A DNA stretch of 64,000 nt, taken from Sutcliffiella rhizosphaerae (GTDB taxonomy: Bacteria > Bacillota > Bacilli > Bacillales > Bacillaceae_I). Numbering within the stretch: the stretch's first letter is position 1; every line of letters begins with the position of its first letter. The DNA lies in assembly GCF_917563925.1 (NCBI RefSeq), contig NZ_CAKJTJ010000007.1, positions 62,001 through 126,000 on the forward strand, given 5' to 3'. This document shows positions 52,665 to 61,584 of this stretch, piece after piece. A program made the position numbers and the translations under genes. Below the pieces are notes generated by a model, which was not told the DNA's origin, did not search any database, and saw only the letters and a program-made list of their open reading frames with translations.

Positions 52665-53486
52665 CTAAAGGTTAGCAAAGTGATAACAAGGCCATGGTCC
52701 AGTCCATTCAATTGTAAAACCAAAACCTATGTACCTGTTGTGAAGCTCTTTTAACCTCTTCATAAACAGCTCTTGATCATCTTTGTTAACAAGATAAACC
52801 GCATTCCAATTCATATCCTGTTTTCTTCCGGACATTTCCTGATTCCAATTTCTCTTAATCTCTGAATCGTCGCAGAATACTACTATTTGTTGATGAATGT
52901 CCTCACAATATTCTCTTTTTGCAGTTACAATCATTTCATCCATTTTTTGTTGTAACTTTTTCTTGGCGAAAAATTGCTTTCCTGGCGACAAATCTTGAAG
53001 AGACTCCTCTTCCTTTTTAATAGTAGAGGAATTTTCTACTATTTCTTTTTTAACTTTAGGATCATCACAATATACTTTTACGTTCCATTCTTCTTTATTT
53101 GAGATTGTTTCAAATAATTTTTCAAATCTCTTATTCTCATTTTTAATTGATTGAATAATATTCTCTTCATTTTTATAAATGGTGCAAAATTTCAATGGAA
53201 TTAATGTAAAATGTTGATGGATTTTTTCTAATATTTGGTGATGGTGAAAGGCTTTTTCCTCTAACCACGCCATATCATGTTTTACTTTTTCCTCGATTAT
53301 CTTCTCTGAAAACTCTTCCTCATCCAATTCACATATTAGTGCTGTAACATTGGCTATTTTCAATAAATAAATTTCATGACGATTATCAATCCCAACTAAG
53401 GATCCAAGCTTCTTTTTCCCCAATTCTGCAGTTGGAATCAATCCATATAAGTAAAATAATGAGTTCTTTGTTTTCGTAATTTCCAT
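52665..53486 (-). CDS. gvpL: gas vesicle protein GvpL (GvpL/F family)
   Basis: 273 aa. N-terminal Y-L-Y-G-L-I-P-T-A, middle F-T-L-I-P-L-K-F-C-T-I-Y (about 91-102), and C-terminal G-F-T-I-E-W-T-G-P-W-P-C-Y-H-F-A are the GvpL/F pattern. A Lys/Glu-rich insert (about 165-200) is longer than usual. ATG with GGGGA upstream; eight bases after gvpG. Confidence 0.92.
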   Translation of the reverse strand: MEITKTKNSLFYLYGLIPTAELGKKKLGSLVGIDNRHEIYLLKIANVTALICELDEEEFSEKIIEEKVKHDMAWLEEKAFHHHQILEKIHQHFTLIPLKFCTIYKNEENIIQSIKNENKRFEKLFETISNKEEWNVKVYCDDPKVKKEIVENSSTIKKEEESLQDLSPGKQFFAKKKLQQKMDEMIVTAKREYCEDIHQQIVVFCDDSEIKRNWNQEMSGRKQDMNWNAVYLVNKDDQELFMKRLKELHNRYIGFGFTIEWTGPWPCYHFANL

Positions 53487-53494
53487 TGCTTCCC

Positions 53495-53749
53495 CTATTC
53501 CTTTCTTTTCATCTCTTCAAACATTTTTTGTTCTCGTAATTTCGCATGCTCATATCTTTGTAGCAATTCAATTTCTTTTTTGTTGTACTCCTCTTCTGTA
53601 ATCTCATTCATTTCTGCCAGCATCTCAAGTTGAACTAATTGCCTTTGAATATGATCGATATCATAAATCTCCTTATCCACTTCTTCTTTTATTTTCTCCC
53701 CGAGTTTAACTACCATTCCAATAGGAGCTGTGAATAGCTTATGAAGCAT
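53495..53749 (-). CDS. gvpG: gas vesicle protein GvpG
   Basis: 84 aa, coiled-coil. L-F-T-A-P-I-G-M-V-V-K-L-G-E-K-I (about 5-20) and I-Q-R-Q-L-V-Q-L-E-M...E-E-Y-N-K-K-E are the GvpG pattern. Start overlaps the gvpF stop by one base. Assembly factor with GvpF/L. Confidence 0.93.
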   Translation of the reverse strand: MLHKLFTAPIGMVVKLGEKIKEEVDKEIYDIDHIQRQLVQLEMLAEMNEITEEEYNKKEIELLQRYEHAKLREQKMFEEMKRKE

Positions 53750-54507
53750 TATGCTTCCATCGCTTTCAATTTAATGTCAATGAAGTTGTATGCTGGCCAT
53801 GGGCCTGAATAATTAAAATCAACTTTACTTTGCCATTTCTGATAAATTGTATTAACAAGTTCATCAAAAGAAGCTTCCTTGTCACGGTCTATTAAAAAAC
53901 TAGCATTCAAGAGCATTTTTCCACCAATCGTCTCGTTCTGCTTAGCAGATTCTGATTGTTCAGCTAATGGAAGAAAGATTTCCTGCAAGCAGACTTGCAT
54001 TTTTTCCTTCATGAATGTTTGCGCTATATCTCCCAGTTCAATCCTTTCATAATAGGATGCAGCTTCCGATTTCCCTTTTATTTTTTCTTTTAGTTTCATC
54101 GCTTTTTGATTTTTATTCATCTCCGCTTTTAGCCACTCTTCATCGCCGATAACCTTCAAACCTACTTCTATTTTATTTTCTACTTTTTGATAGACTTCTT
54201 TGAGGTCAGAATAAAGTGATTTCATCAGAAATTCGATATCTGCCTCTGTTTCATATACATTCCCGAAACTCATCGGGATCACTGTCGTTTTTTTCATTAA
54301 TTCTGATACAACAGATTGATGAGCTAATAAATTCTCTTTATTCGGGTGGTAGATTTTAATTGGCGCTTTTGTTACTACCATGGAAAATTCGTTGTGATCT
54401 AATAATTGCAAAGGTGTAATTCTACCTTCTAATTCTATTTCTCCTAAAGTGTGATTCTGGTTGTTTGGTATCACACAAAATGTGTAGAATCCTAAGTTAT
54501 TTTCCAC
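53749..54507 (-). CDS. gvpF: gas vesicle protein GvpF (GvpL/F family)
   Basis: 252 aa from the GTG at 54507, which has GGAGGG seven bases upstream. The open frame extends to a TTG at 54522, but that overlaps the ribosome site. G-F-Y-T-F-C-V at the start, V-I-P-M-S-F-G-N-V-Y (about 90-99), and D-F-N-Y-S-G-P-W-P-A-Y-N-F. GvpF binds GvpA and caps the structure during initiation in known systems. Overlaps the gvpN end. Confidence 0.92.
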   Translation of the reverse strand: MENNLGFYTFCVIPNNQNHTLGEIELEGRITPLQLLDHNEFSMVVTKAPIKIYHPNKENLLAHQSVVSELMKKTTVIPMSFGNVYETEADIEFLMKSLYSDLKEVYQKVENKIEVGLKVIGDEEWLKAEMNKNQKAMKLKEKIKGKSEAASYYERIELGDIAQTFMKEKMQVCLQEIFLPLAEQSESAKQNETIGGKMLLNASFLIDRDKEASFDELVNTIYQKWQSKVDFNYSGPWPAYNFIDIKLKAMEA

Positions 54508-55411
54508 TTGTATTCCCTCCAAATGCTTTTTTATGTTCCTGCGTAATTAAAGACAAAGTCCGTGACTTATCTTTGTATTCCATACCCTTATGGACAGGAT
54601 GCAATAAGATATCTATACAAAGTTGCTTAAATTCCTCATCCTCTGCACTAAGTGTCATATCTTTTTGCTTGTAAAGGGTCGCAATCATAATCGCTGCTCG
54701 TATTCCAGGTGCCTGTTTGCCTTTACTTAAACATTTATCTCGAAGAGCAGCAACGAAATGAATGATTTTTTCAGCATCCTCATCCGATATGTCTGTCTTT
54801 TGTGTTAAGATTGCCGTTTCTGCATTCTTTTCCATATAGTCCAGTTCTAATGTGATCATTCTGTCCATTAAGGCATCTTGTGTTTTATGAACGCCAGCAT
54901 ACTCTGCAGGGTTGCTCGTAAAAATAATAGAAAAATCCTCATGAACCTTCACCCATTTTTCTTCATGCTTGGATCCATAGAGTGGAAGAATTCTTTCTTC
55001 GATTACTGATAGAAATAGATTATTTGTTTCTGGCTTAGATCTTGTAAATTCGTCATAAATGAGGGTATATCCATTTTTTACAGCTTCAAAAAGTACTCCT
55101 TCTTGAAATGACTCCTTCATCGTTTCTTCCTTCTTTACCACTGATCGAATATAGTTATCTACTAAAAGCTTTTTCGTGTACCCATTGAAGTCCCCAAGCA
55201 AATCAGCATTGGTCATTTCCTCATGTCCTTGCAAAACAACCACAGGTCTCTCTAAACACTTTGCAACATAAAAAGCATTAGATGTTTTTCCAACACCAGT
55301 AGGTCCTGTAAAGTGAACCGGGAATCCATTTTTTAAATACTCCAGTGTACGTGATGTGAGAGCCTCCACTTTGGAGTGTGCAACGATTTCCTTTTCAAGC
55401 TGTTTGTTCAT
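54497..55411 (-). CDS. gvpN: gas vesicle AAA+ ATPase GvpN
   Basis: 304 aa from ATG 55411 with GGAGG upstream; the frame runs seven codons further. Walker A G-P-T-G-V-G-K-T (about 36-43), Walker B-like L-I-Y-D-E-F-T-R-S (about 117-125), sensor F-T-S-N-P-A-E-Y. MoxR-type AAA+ ATPase that enlarges gas vesicles from small bicones. Follows gvpR by 27 bp. Confidence 0.94.
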   Translation of the reverse strand: MNKQLEKEIVAHSKVEALTSRTLEYLKNGFPVHFTGPTGVGKTSNAFYVAKCLERPVVVLQGHEEMTNADLLGDFNGYTKKLLVDNYIRSVVKKEETMKESFQEGVLFEAVKNGYTLIYDEFTRSKPETNNLFLSVIEERILPLYGSKHEEKWVKVHEDFSIIFTSNPAEYAGVHKTQDALMDRMITLELDYMEKNAETAILTQKTDISDEDAEKIIHFVAALRDKCLSKGKQAPGIRAAIMIATLYKQKDMTLSAEDEEFKQLCIDILLHPVHKGMEYKDKSRTLSLITQEHKKAFGGNTSGK

Positions 55412-55438
55412 GTCCTTCGCCTCCATTGCCAATAACCA

Positions 55439-55699
55439 TTACTCATTATTCAATTCCACTGAGCTTCTTGAGCGCAAGTCCCTCCGGTTAAACGATTCCA
55501 CTTCCATTTCTTTATTGAGCTTTGCATGATAGACCCCTATCATTTGATCCTTCGCATATGCTTTCATATATTCTTTTTCTTCAATAACCTCCACCTCAAC
55601 TTCCCATCCTTGCTCTGTTGGCTGGACCGCCGTTATTTTATAAGGAGGTTTTACGAATTCTGTAAAGAACTCTGTCACTTCTTTTAATACCTTTTTCAT
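55439..55699 (-). CDS. gvpR: gas vesicle protein GvpR (GvpO family)
   Basis: 86 aa from ATG 55699; TTG six bases upstream, nearer to GGTGGGGA, is possible. F-F-T-E-F-V-K-P-P-Y-K-I-T-A-V-Q-P-T-E-Q-G-W-E-V-E-V-E-V-I-E (about 11-40) is the GvpO-family pattern. Found between gvpB and gvpN as in B. megaterium. Assembly role presumed. Confidence 0.85.
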   Translation of the reverse strand: MKKVLKEVTEFFTEFVKPPYKITAVQPTEQGWEVEVEVIEEKEYMKAYAKDQMIGVYHAKLNKEMEVESFNRRDLRSRSSVELNNE

Positions 55700-55787
55700 G
55701 CTCAAATGAATCCCCACCTTTTTTGTTAAAATGGAACAAAGGCACATGCATTTATGTGCCTTTTTCCTCCACTATTCCAATTGACTT

Positions 55788-56048
55788 CTATGCATTTTGG
55801 CGTTCTGTTGATTGCCCTGACAAATGAAATTCTCCGTCCATTAAATCATCTCTGAGTAATCCCACAGCTTCTGCATATCGTAACCAAGTATCCACACTCG
55901 CTATGACTACTCTTGCCTCTACTGTGACAAGTTCAATTCCTACTAGTGAAACTCGAGCATAAACGTCAATGACGACACCCTTATCTAGTATTCTATCGAT
56001 TACTTCTGCTAGACTTGACCCATCTGTGCTTTTTTGAATAGCTGCCAT
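55788..56048 (-). CDS. gvpB: gas vesicle major structural protein GvpA/GvpB
   Basis: 86 aa. [28 protein letters not shown] (about 12-39) then [22 protein letters not shown]: the rib protein that forms the shell. Strong site AAAGGAGTG. It is the only main GvpA in the window; B. megaterium has two (gvpA and gvpB). A 40-bp spacer then gvpR. Confidence 0.95.
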   Translation of the reverse strand: MAAIQKSTDGSSLAEVIDRILDKGVVIDVYARVSLVGIELVTVEARVVIASVDTWLRYAEAVGLLRDDLMDGEFHLSGQSTERQNA

Positions 56049-56049
56049 T

Positions 56050-56466
56050 TTACTTCACTCCTTTAATATCATTTACATTTGGAATTTGGTCCAATCGTTT
56101 TACAGAGTCAATCCCATTCAGATTGTCTGCCCGTTTTACTTCGGAATATGATTTAATCCCTTTAGATCCACTCTTTTTTCCAATCTTGTTTTGAAATGAC
56201 TCTCCTGCCTCTTTTACACTTTTCAAGCGGTCCCTTGCTTTTAATAATGTATCTTGGACTTTTTCTTGAACACTTTCTGCCTTGTCGTGTACTTTGTCTG
56301 CTAAATTATCAGTTGAATCATCTAGGTTTTCTGATAACCTATCCGCTTTTTTCTGTATTTTTTTCTTTGTACGATCTTTTTTATAGTTGATATATGTTTT
56401 GGTTGCCTCTTTTTTAGCTTTCTTTGTCCACTTTTCCTTCAGATCCTTCAGATTGGTCCCTTTCAT
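56050..56466 (-). CDS. gvpQ: gas vesicle protein GvpQ
   Basis: 138 aa, highly charged and helical, apolipophorin-like. [17 protein letters not shown] at the start, repeated K/D/E-rich coils ([16 protein letters not shown]), and a basic end. Position second in the cluster matches B. megaterium GvpQ. Weak ribosome site; coupled by a 53-bp overlap with gvpP. Confidence 0.8.
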   Translation of the reverse strand: MKGTNLKDLKEKWTKKAKKEATKTYINYKKDRTKKKIQKKADRLSENLDDSTDNLADKVHDKAESVQEKVQDTLLKARDRLKSVKEAGESFQNKIGKKSGSKGIKSYSEVKRADNLNGIDSVKRLDQIPNVNDIKGVK

Positions 56467-56605
56467 TTCGCCGAAAAAATTTCATCACCTTATTTCTGCG
56501 TTCTTTTTTTAATAGAAGTGCCGAACTAGCAGCAACACTCCCTACTAAAGCACCTGTTACCCATTTATTTTTACCAAGCTGTAATGCGCTGTCTTTGACA
56601 TTCAT
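56414..56605 (-). CDS. gvpP: gas vesicle protein GvpP
   Basis: 63 aa. A glycine/serine-rich hydrophobic stretch (G-A-L-V-G-S-V-A-A-S-S-A-L-L-L, about 19-33) then a basic region and an acidic tail. First gene of the cluster, ATG with GAGAAGGAGTG upstream. Matches GvpP by position and general pattern. Confidence 0.75.
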   Translation of the reverse strand: MNVKDSALQLGKNKWVTGALVGSVAASSALLLKKERRNKVMKFFRRNERDQSEGSEGKVDKES

Positions 56606-56845
56606 CGACTTCCACTCCTTCTCGGTTAAAATTTATTACTGGCTTTCGATTGTCATTTACTTTAACAAAACTTCATGTGAAATTATGCATTCACTAAAAC
56701 TGCAAAGTAAGTGAAATAAGCCAATTGATTCTGTTTCAAATTATATTCACGCTAAACCAAAGCTCTAAACAATTTTTTAGAAAAAGGGTCAGATTCCCTA
56801 TGAAATTAGAAATTGATTCCTCGTGTGGAATATATTTTTGAACGA
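56606..56845 (-). promoter_or_regulatory. gvp upstream region with inverted repeat
   Basis: No clear sigma-A promoter. An inverted repeat ATTCACT (56689-56695) / AGTGAA (56710-56715) lies about 85-110 bp before gvpP and could be an operator. Nothing coding. Confidence 0.3.
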
Positions 56846-56894
56846 AATAAAAAAAGCGCTCCCAAACTAAATGGGAGAGCTTCTTTTTTTCTTA
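56846..56894 (-). terminator. terminator after the yueH-like gene
   Basis: On the minus strand GCTCTCCCATT and the matching arm with TGGGAGCGC, then TTTTTTT. Confidence 0.85.
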
Positions 56895-56908
56895 CAATTA
56901 GTTTGAGC

Positions 56909-57148
56909 CTACATTTCACGGACCCATTGGGCAATTTTTAAAGCAAGGTGGGTTGCATCTTCTTCCACTAATAATGCTCCGAAATCTTCTTCCATACGAT
57001 TGGTCAATGTTGTATTGTTCTCCTCGTAAGGAATTATAGTAGACCACTTGATATAAGGTATAGCGACTAGTGTTTGTTCTTCCTTTTTATTTTCATGTAT
57101 GTATACGCTAAATGTACTCACTTGTAAATTCGCTTTTCTTATTTTCAT
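56909..57148 (-). CDS. YueH-like protein
   Basis: 79 aa. M-K-I-R-K-A-N-L, V-Y-I-H-E-N-K-K-E-E (about 15-24), P-Y-I-K-W-S and a C-terminal I-A-Q-W-V-R-E-M agree with the YueH family as I recall. ATG with AAGGAGGAG upstream. Function unknown. Divergent from bioY. Confidence 0.65.
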   Translation of the reverse strand: MKIRKANLQVSTFSVYIHENKKEEQTLVAIPYIKWSTIIPYEENNTTLTNRMEEDFGALLVEEDATHLALKIAQWVREM

Positions 57149-57216
57149 ATTAAAATGCTCCTCCTTTTCATGCTATTAATATTGTAGCCACGGAACTACA
57201 TTTATACAAGAACTCT

Positions 57217-57271
57217 TATGTTAACTTATTTTGAAATTTTGTTGACATATTTCAAGTTAATAGATTATGAT
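57217..57271 (+). promoter_or_regulatory. bioY promoter with BirA-type operator
   Basis: TATGTTAAC (57217-57225), 15-base spacer, GTTGACATA (57241-57249): the palindrome of BirA operators in Bacillus. The right arm contains the -35 TTGACA (57242-57247); after 18 bases comes the -10 TATGAT (57266-57271). Binding would block polymerase, so biotin represses bioY. Confidence 0.8.
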
Positions 57272-57308
57272 TTTATTGTTAACTAAATACGACAAAGGAG
57301 TTTACATT

Positions 57309-57905
57309 ATGAAACGTTCATTTTCAGCATTAGATATTACATACGTCGCGATGTTTGTAGCATTAATGGCTATTGGAGCAAATATCGTGTCCTGGATACC
57401 TTTTTTACAAATTGGTCATGTTCCATTATCTATGCAACCATTTTTCTGCGTTTTAGCCGGCATTATTCTCGGTTCACGTCTTGGGGCTATTTCCATGATT
57501 GTCTATCTATTGGTAGGCATGGTTGGTGCACCAGTTTACGCGGGCTTTGGATCAGGTTTGGCACCAATCATTGGGCCTACAGGCGGCTTCTTACTGTCCT
57601 ACGTATTTACTGCTTATCTCTCAGGTTTAATCGTAGAAAAGAAAGCACACCCTCACATGGGAACATTCATGCTTTCCTCATTTATCGGTATCATTCTTAT
57701 ATATTTAATCGGCACAAACTATATGTATGTGATATTAAATTATGTACTTGAAATTAAAACGTCCTATATTGCCGTCTGGATTACGATGGGCTGGTTCTCT
57801 TTCAAAGACTTTGTGTTTACTATTTTCTGCGGATTATTAGCTACCCGTTTATATTACGTGGTAAATAAAACAGCAAGATCTAACTATTCTCGTAAAATTG
57901 CATAA
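57309..57905 (+). CDS. bioY: biotin transporter BioY (ECF S component, YuiG)
   Basis: 198 aa from ATG 57309 (AAAGGAG upstream); a 14-codon extension overlaps the promoter region. Six membrane helices. G-H-V-P-L-S-M-Q-P-F-F (about 37-47), Y-L-L-V-G-M-V-G-A-P-V-Y-A-G-F, and G-P-T-G-G-F-L-L-S-Y are the BioY signature. It imports biotin with the shared EcfAT module. BirA-type operator upstream. Position next to yuiF matches yuiG. Confidence 0.93.
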   Translation: MKRSFSALDITYVAMFVALMAIGANIVSWIPFLQIGHVPLSMQPFFCVLAGIILGSRLGAISMIVYLLVGMVGAPVYAGFGSGLAPIIGPTGGFLLSYVFTAYLSGLIVEKKAHPHMGTFMLSSFIGIILIYLIGTNYMYVILNYVLEIKTSYIAVWITMGWFSFKDFVFTIFCGLLATRLYYVVNKTARSNYSRKIA

Positions 57906-57910
57906 GAACC

Positions 57911-57949
57911 AAAAAAGCCAAGCTAGAAACTGATCAGCTTGGCTTTTTA
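57911..57949 (+). terminator. terminator after bioY
   Basis: AAAAAGCCAAGCT - 10-base loop - AGCTTGGCTTTTT, five bases after the stop. Confidence 0.9.
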
Positions 57950-58226
57950 GGTTGGTTATTATAAATGTCAAAACAAGAATGTACATTTTTGATTGTATAA
58001 AATAATTTTGTGGTTAAGATTTACATTTTCGTTAAACCGAAATAACATGACACGGAGCCTCCACAGGTATGACTAATGTGCCATGAAGCCAGCAACATCA
58101 ATAGCATACCTGGCCAAACGAAGCATCATGCCCGCCTCTCCATGTAAAGTTGTTCTAAGACAATATGAATACTTTGGCGGGTGTAAATAATCATTTTGCA
58201 CATGGCTAAATTAGCATTAGTCATTT
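57950..58226. other. non-coding gap before the tandem repeat
   Basis: About 275 bp between the bioY terminator and the 51-bp repeat array. No ribosome site, strong hairpin or plausible gene seen. Confidence 0.5.
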
Positions 58227-58390
58227 GAGTTCCCGTATTTTTCATTCTGCTATTTTACGGGCACAGCCTTTCCGTTTGAGTGCCCGATCTTTTCATTTTG
58301 CTATTTTTCGGTCATTGCTTTTCCTTTTGAGTGACCAAATTTTTCATTTTGCTTTTTTCAGTCATTGCTTTTCCATTTAAGGACCCGAAA
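58227..58390. repeat. 51-bp tandem repeat, three units plus a partial fourth
   Basis: Units start at 58227, 58278, 58329 and about 58379. Each runs GAGT.CCCG, then TTTTCATT.TGCT, TTTT.CGG.CA and GC.TTTCC.TTT. Units 1 and 2 contain CCCG...CGGG-like pairs that could form small hairpins; unit 3 has lost them. Non-coding, close to the yuiF stop (58441), which has no other terminator. Confidence 0.75.
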
Positions 58391-58440
58391 TATACCACCC
58401 CTCGGTGTCAAAGCAAAGAGGGGAGGCACATACATCTATT

Positions 58441-59772
58441 TTATAGAATCATAGCAGCAATACACCCGAAAATAATGAGTGGGATATTGTAGTGAATAAA
58501 TGTAGGTACACATGTGTCCCAAATGTGATTATGCTGGCCATCTGCATTTAAACCAGAAGTTGGTCCAAGTGTACTATCTGATGCTGGGGAACCTGCATCT
58601 CCTAGAACACCAGCGGTTCCAATAATTGAAATAGTCGCCATTGTACTAAATCCTAGTTCTCCACAAAGTGGGACAAATATTGCTGTAATAATTGGAACCG
58701 TTGAAAAAGCAGAACCTATTCCCATGGTAATTAGTAATCCCACTGTCAACATGGCAAAAACCCCAAGTAATTGATTAGTTCCAATCCACTCTGCAGAAGT
58801 GGAAACCATTGATTCAATGTGCCCCGTTTCTCTCAATACACTCGTAAATCCAGAGGCTGCTATCATTACAAAACCGATGAATGCCATCATCTTCATACCT
58901 GAAGTTAAAATGACATCCGACTCAGTAAACTTCATCGCCCCACCAATATAAAGGATGACGATTCCCACTAGTGAACCATATATCATCCCTTGGACACCGA
59001 TAACCTCTGTTAAATAAATTTGTGTAATAAGAGATATTACAACTGCAAGAATCGCAAATGTGATTGATTTTTTGGAATAGGTTATAGATTCATGGACAGA
59101 GATATCTCTTTGTTCATATTTTTTTGGTTTCCGGTAACTGAAGAAAATAGCAATCAATAGTCCGATAACCATCCCAAAAACTGGAATTAACATCGCTGTT
59201 GGAATCGAATAAGTGCTTATATCCTGTCCACTTTCTGCCATGTTCGTTCTAAGGATGTCATGAAAAATCCCTCCGAAGCCAACTGGCATCAAAGCATAAG
59301 GTGCTATTAAACCAAACGTGATGATAGAAGCAGTTAGTCTCCGATCGATGTGTAATTCATTAAGAATTTTAAGTAACGGCGGAATTAAAATTGGAATAAA
59401 GGCGATATGCACTGGTATGACGTTTTGTGACATGATAGAGACCGCTAAAATAATGAGAAGTAAAAGTACTTTTGATAGTGCTTTCTTACGTGTATCTTCT
59501 TTTGTCCCTACAAGTTTTATTGCCGTTTCTACAAGAGCATCCGGCAGACCCGTTTTGGAAAGGCCGACAGCAAATGCTCCGAGCAATGCGTAACTTAGTG
59601 CTACTGTAGCATTTCCTCCAAGTCCTTCCGTAAACGTATTAATGGTCGACTCAAGACCAAGCCCTCCTACCATCCCTCCGATGAAAGCACCTGTAACAAG
59701 GGCTAATACTACATTTATTCTAAGTAGACTCAGTACTAGCATCACAAAAACTGAAATGATGACTGCGTTCAT
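58441..59772 (-). CDS. yuiF: Na+/H+ antiporter family protein YuiF
   Basis: 443 aa, about 11-12 membrane helices, no long soluble part. N-terminal R-I-N-V-V-L-A-L-V-T-G-A-F-I-G-G, middle S-Q-N-V-I-P-V-H-I-A-F-I-P-I-L-I-P-P-L and G-L-I-A-P-Y-A-L-M-P-V-G-F-G, and C-terminal G-D-A-G-S-P-A-S-D-S-T-L-G-P-T-S-G-L match the NhaC-like/YuiF family. Actual substrate may be an amino acid or Na+/H+. ATG with AGGAAG. Neighbour of bioY as in B. subtilis. Confidence 0.85.
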   Translation of the reverse strand: MNAVIISVFVMLVLSLLRINVVLALVTGAFIGGMVGGLGLESTINTFTEGLGGNATVALSYALLGAFAVGLSKTGLPDALVETAIKLVGTKEDTRKKALSKVLLLLIILAVSIMSQNVIPVHIAFIPILIPPLLKILNELHIDRRLTASIITFGLIAPYALMPVGFGGIFHDILRTNMAESGQDISTYSIPTAMLIPVFGMVIGLLIAIFFSYRKPKKYEQRDISVHESITYSKKSITFAILAVVISLITQIYLTEVIGVQGMIYGSLVGIVILYIGGAMKFTESDVILTSGMKMMAFIGFVMIAASGFTSVLRETGHIESMVSTSAEWIGTNQLLGVFAMLTVGLLITMGIGSAFSTVPIITAIFVPLCGELGFSTMATISIIGTAGVLGDAGSPASDSTLGPTSGLNADGQHNHIWDTCVPTFIHYNIPLIIFGCIAAMIL

Positions 59773-59997
59773 AATGAAGACTTCCTTTCTTCTTCACTTT
59801 AGTTAATTAAACAATTAGTGAATTAGAGTAAAAAAGCATGAAATTAAATTAACATAGGTTAATGACACTGTCAACGGAATTGTTTGGAAGTTGGTGTTCA
59901 TTGAAAAACTAGTAGTCAATCGACATTGAAGACTTGAGGATGATACTGGATATTATGATAGATTTTTGCTAGAAAACAAAAAAAGCACCCTAAAAAG
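59773..59997. other. gap between yuiF and the IS element
   Basis: 225 bp upstream of yuiF, presumably its promoter. It ends in AAAAAAAGCACC (59979-59990), the outer arm of the interrupted pepA terminator, and TAAAAA (59992-59997), the target duplication. No gene. Confidence 0.5.
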
Positions 59998-60040
59998 AGG
60001 ACACTGCAAAAAGAGCATAATTACTACGCACTTTTAAGTA

Positions 60041-60087
60041 AAAAAGCTCCTAGTTTATGAATTTACATAAACTAGGAGCTTTTTTGT
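60041..60087. terminator. terminator at the transposase 3' end inside the IS
   Basis: AAAAAAGCTCCTAGTTTATG pairs almost perfectly with its mirror arm; T-runs on both strands. Confidence 0.85.
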
Positions 60088-60113
60088 TTTGAGTTTATCT
60101 ACTCCTCCTATCC

Positions 60114-61584
60114 CTACTGGGATAGGGCTTTGTGTAGCTTAACCATCCTCTTTATGTTAACAGCAAAAGCAGTTAGAAATGCTTGTATTCGCATGCCAAA
60201 CTGACCACGGTATTTAGCCCTGGTCATTCTATGTGCATTCTTTAATTCGGCATTTTTATGCTCAATATGGGAACGAATACCTTTTCTTTGAAGATATTCA
60301 TCCGATTCTAGGTAAGCCATTTGTTGACTATGCTCTTCAGATTTAATGCTAATTGAGTATGTTTTTTTTGGTATTGTTATAGCATCCTTCTCTATAAAGG
60401 ACATTACTTACAAATGTTCGTATCAAAATAAAAGGTTAGACTTGAATTAGTACCCGTTCCAGTTTTTCCTGTTTTAGCTTTTCTGATATTAGTATGCCCT
60501 GCAGGGCACAATACCTCATCATTTTCCTTATCATATTGAAATTTATCTTCTTCACGTGTTCCATATACTGCAGGGTTTAACGGAATCGAAGCTTTAATCT
60601 CTCCTGTTTGAAGGAAGCTAAGATTATCTTTACCAGAATATGCTGTATCTGCATGCACTTCATTAATTGAGATTTGTTGTTCAATCGTTTTGATTACTAA
60701 AGTTTGAAGTTGCTTCCCATCGTCTTCATTTCCAGATGTCACATGAATAGCTGTAATAATTTCTTCTTCAGTCATGGCGATATGGTTTTTATATCCATAA
60801 AAAGTTCTAGACTTTGATTTTCTTCCAAATCTTGCATCTGGGTCAACGGCAGATGAAATCCCTTTATTAGTTAAGAGTCTCTCATCCTCAATTATTTGTT
60901 TTACGATGTTTATTCTCTCAAGCAAGCTGCCTTCGGCATCTGGGAGTTTGTCTCCTAATAGATTATTCAGCTCCACTAAATATTGTAAAAGTTGTTTCGT
61001 CTTTTCTTCATCGGTTCCCTCTAATTTTGGAAACGTAGGGAGCTTCTTATAAAGACTGGAATATTGTTTTTTTACAGCTTTTAGTAGTCGATTAGCAGCC
61101 TTTTTAAGAACATTTAATGGCTTATCCTTAGCTGCATTTGCGATAGTATGCGTTGAATCAATGATGAGAGCTTTAGACTGAATCAATCCTTTTTCTACAC
61201 ATTGTTTTACAACATGTTCCAATACCTTTTCTACTCGGTTTGCACCTAGTCTATGTACACGAAATCGACTAAGCTGTGAAGAATTTGGTAAAGTGTCTTC
61301 TGGATTTAAACCTAAAAACCATTTATAAGCTAAATTGTATGGTGAATCCTCAATCACTCTTTCGTCAGACAAATTGTACAGAAATTGCAGAAAAGGAGAC
61401 GGAACAACAGTTCAGGCTCCTTGGCAGGTCTACCGTAATACTTACAATACGATTCTTCAACTAACTCATTTATAAAGGGAAAATCAACTAGTTCATGAAC
61501 TCTTCTCAAAAGGTGATCTTCTGGCACAAAAGAGTAAAGTTCCGAATGAAAAGATAGGCTTGATTGATTGTGATTTAGTAACAT
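60114..61584 (-). pseudogene. IS1182-family transposase, frameshifted in two places
   Basis: Three frames carry consecutive parts. 61354-61584: N-terminus (F-V-P-E-D-H-L-L-R-R-V). 60404-61372: central DDE part (I-D-S-T-H-T, G-Y-K-N-H-I-A, H-A-D-T-A-Y-S-G-K). 60114-60404: C-terminus (H-I-E-H-K-N-A-E-L-K-N-A-H, R-A-K-Y-R-G). The first break, near 61400, is explained by loss of one C, turning L-L-F-L-Q-F-L-Y-N into L-L-F-C-N-F-C. The second is a TAATG overlap at 60404 that changes frame. Full length would be about 480 aa. It is unlikely to be active unless supplied in trans. Confidence 0.9.

Noticed and set aside
53749-54522. Longer gvpF from a TTG at 54522
   Set aside because: The TTG overlaps GGAGGG, which is correctly spaced for the GTG at 54507.
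58227-58390. CRISPR array
   Set aside because: The units are contiguous 51-bp repeats with no separate spacers, and there are no cas genes.
61354-61584. Three separate transposase genes
   Set aside because: The three frames are consecutive parts of one transposase; single-base changes explain the breaks. Programmed frameshifting is not supported by a slippery site that I can see.
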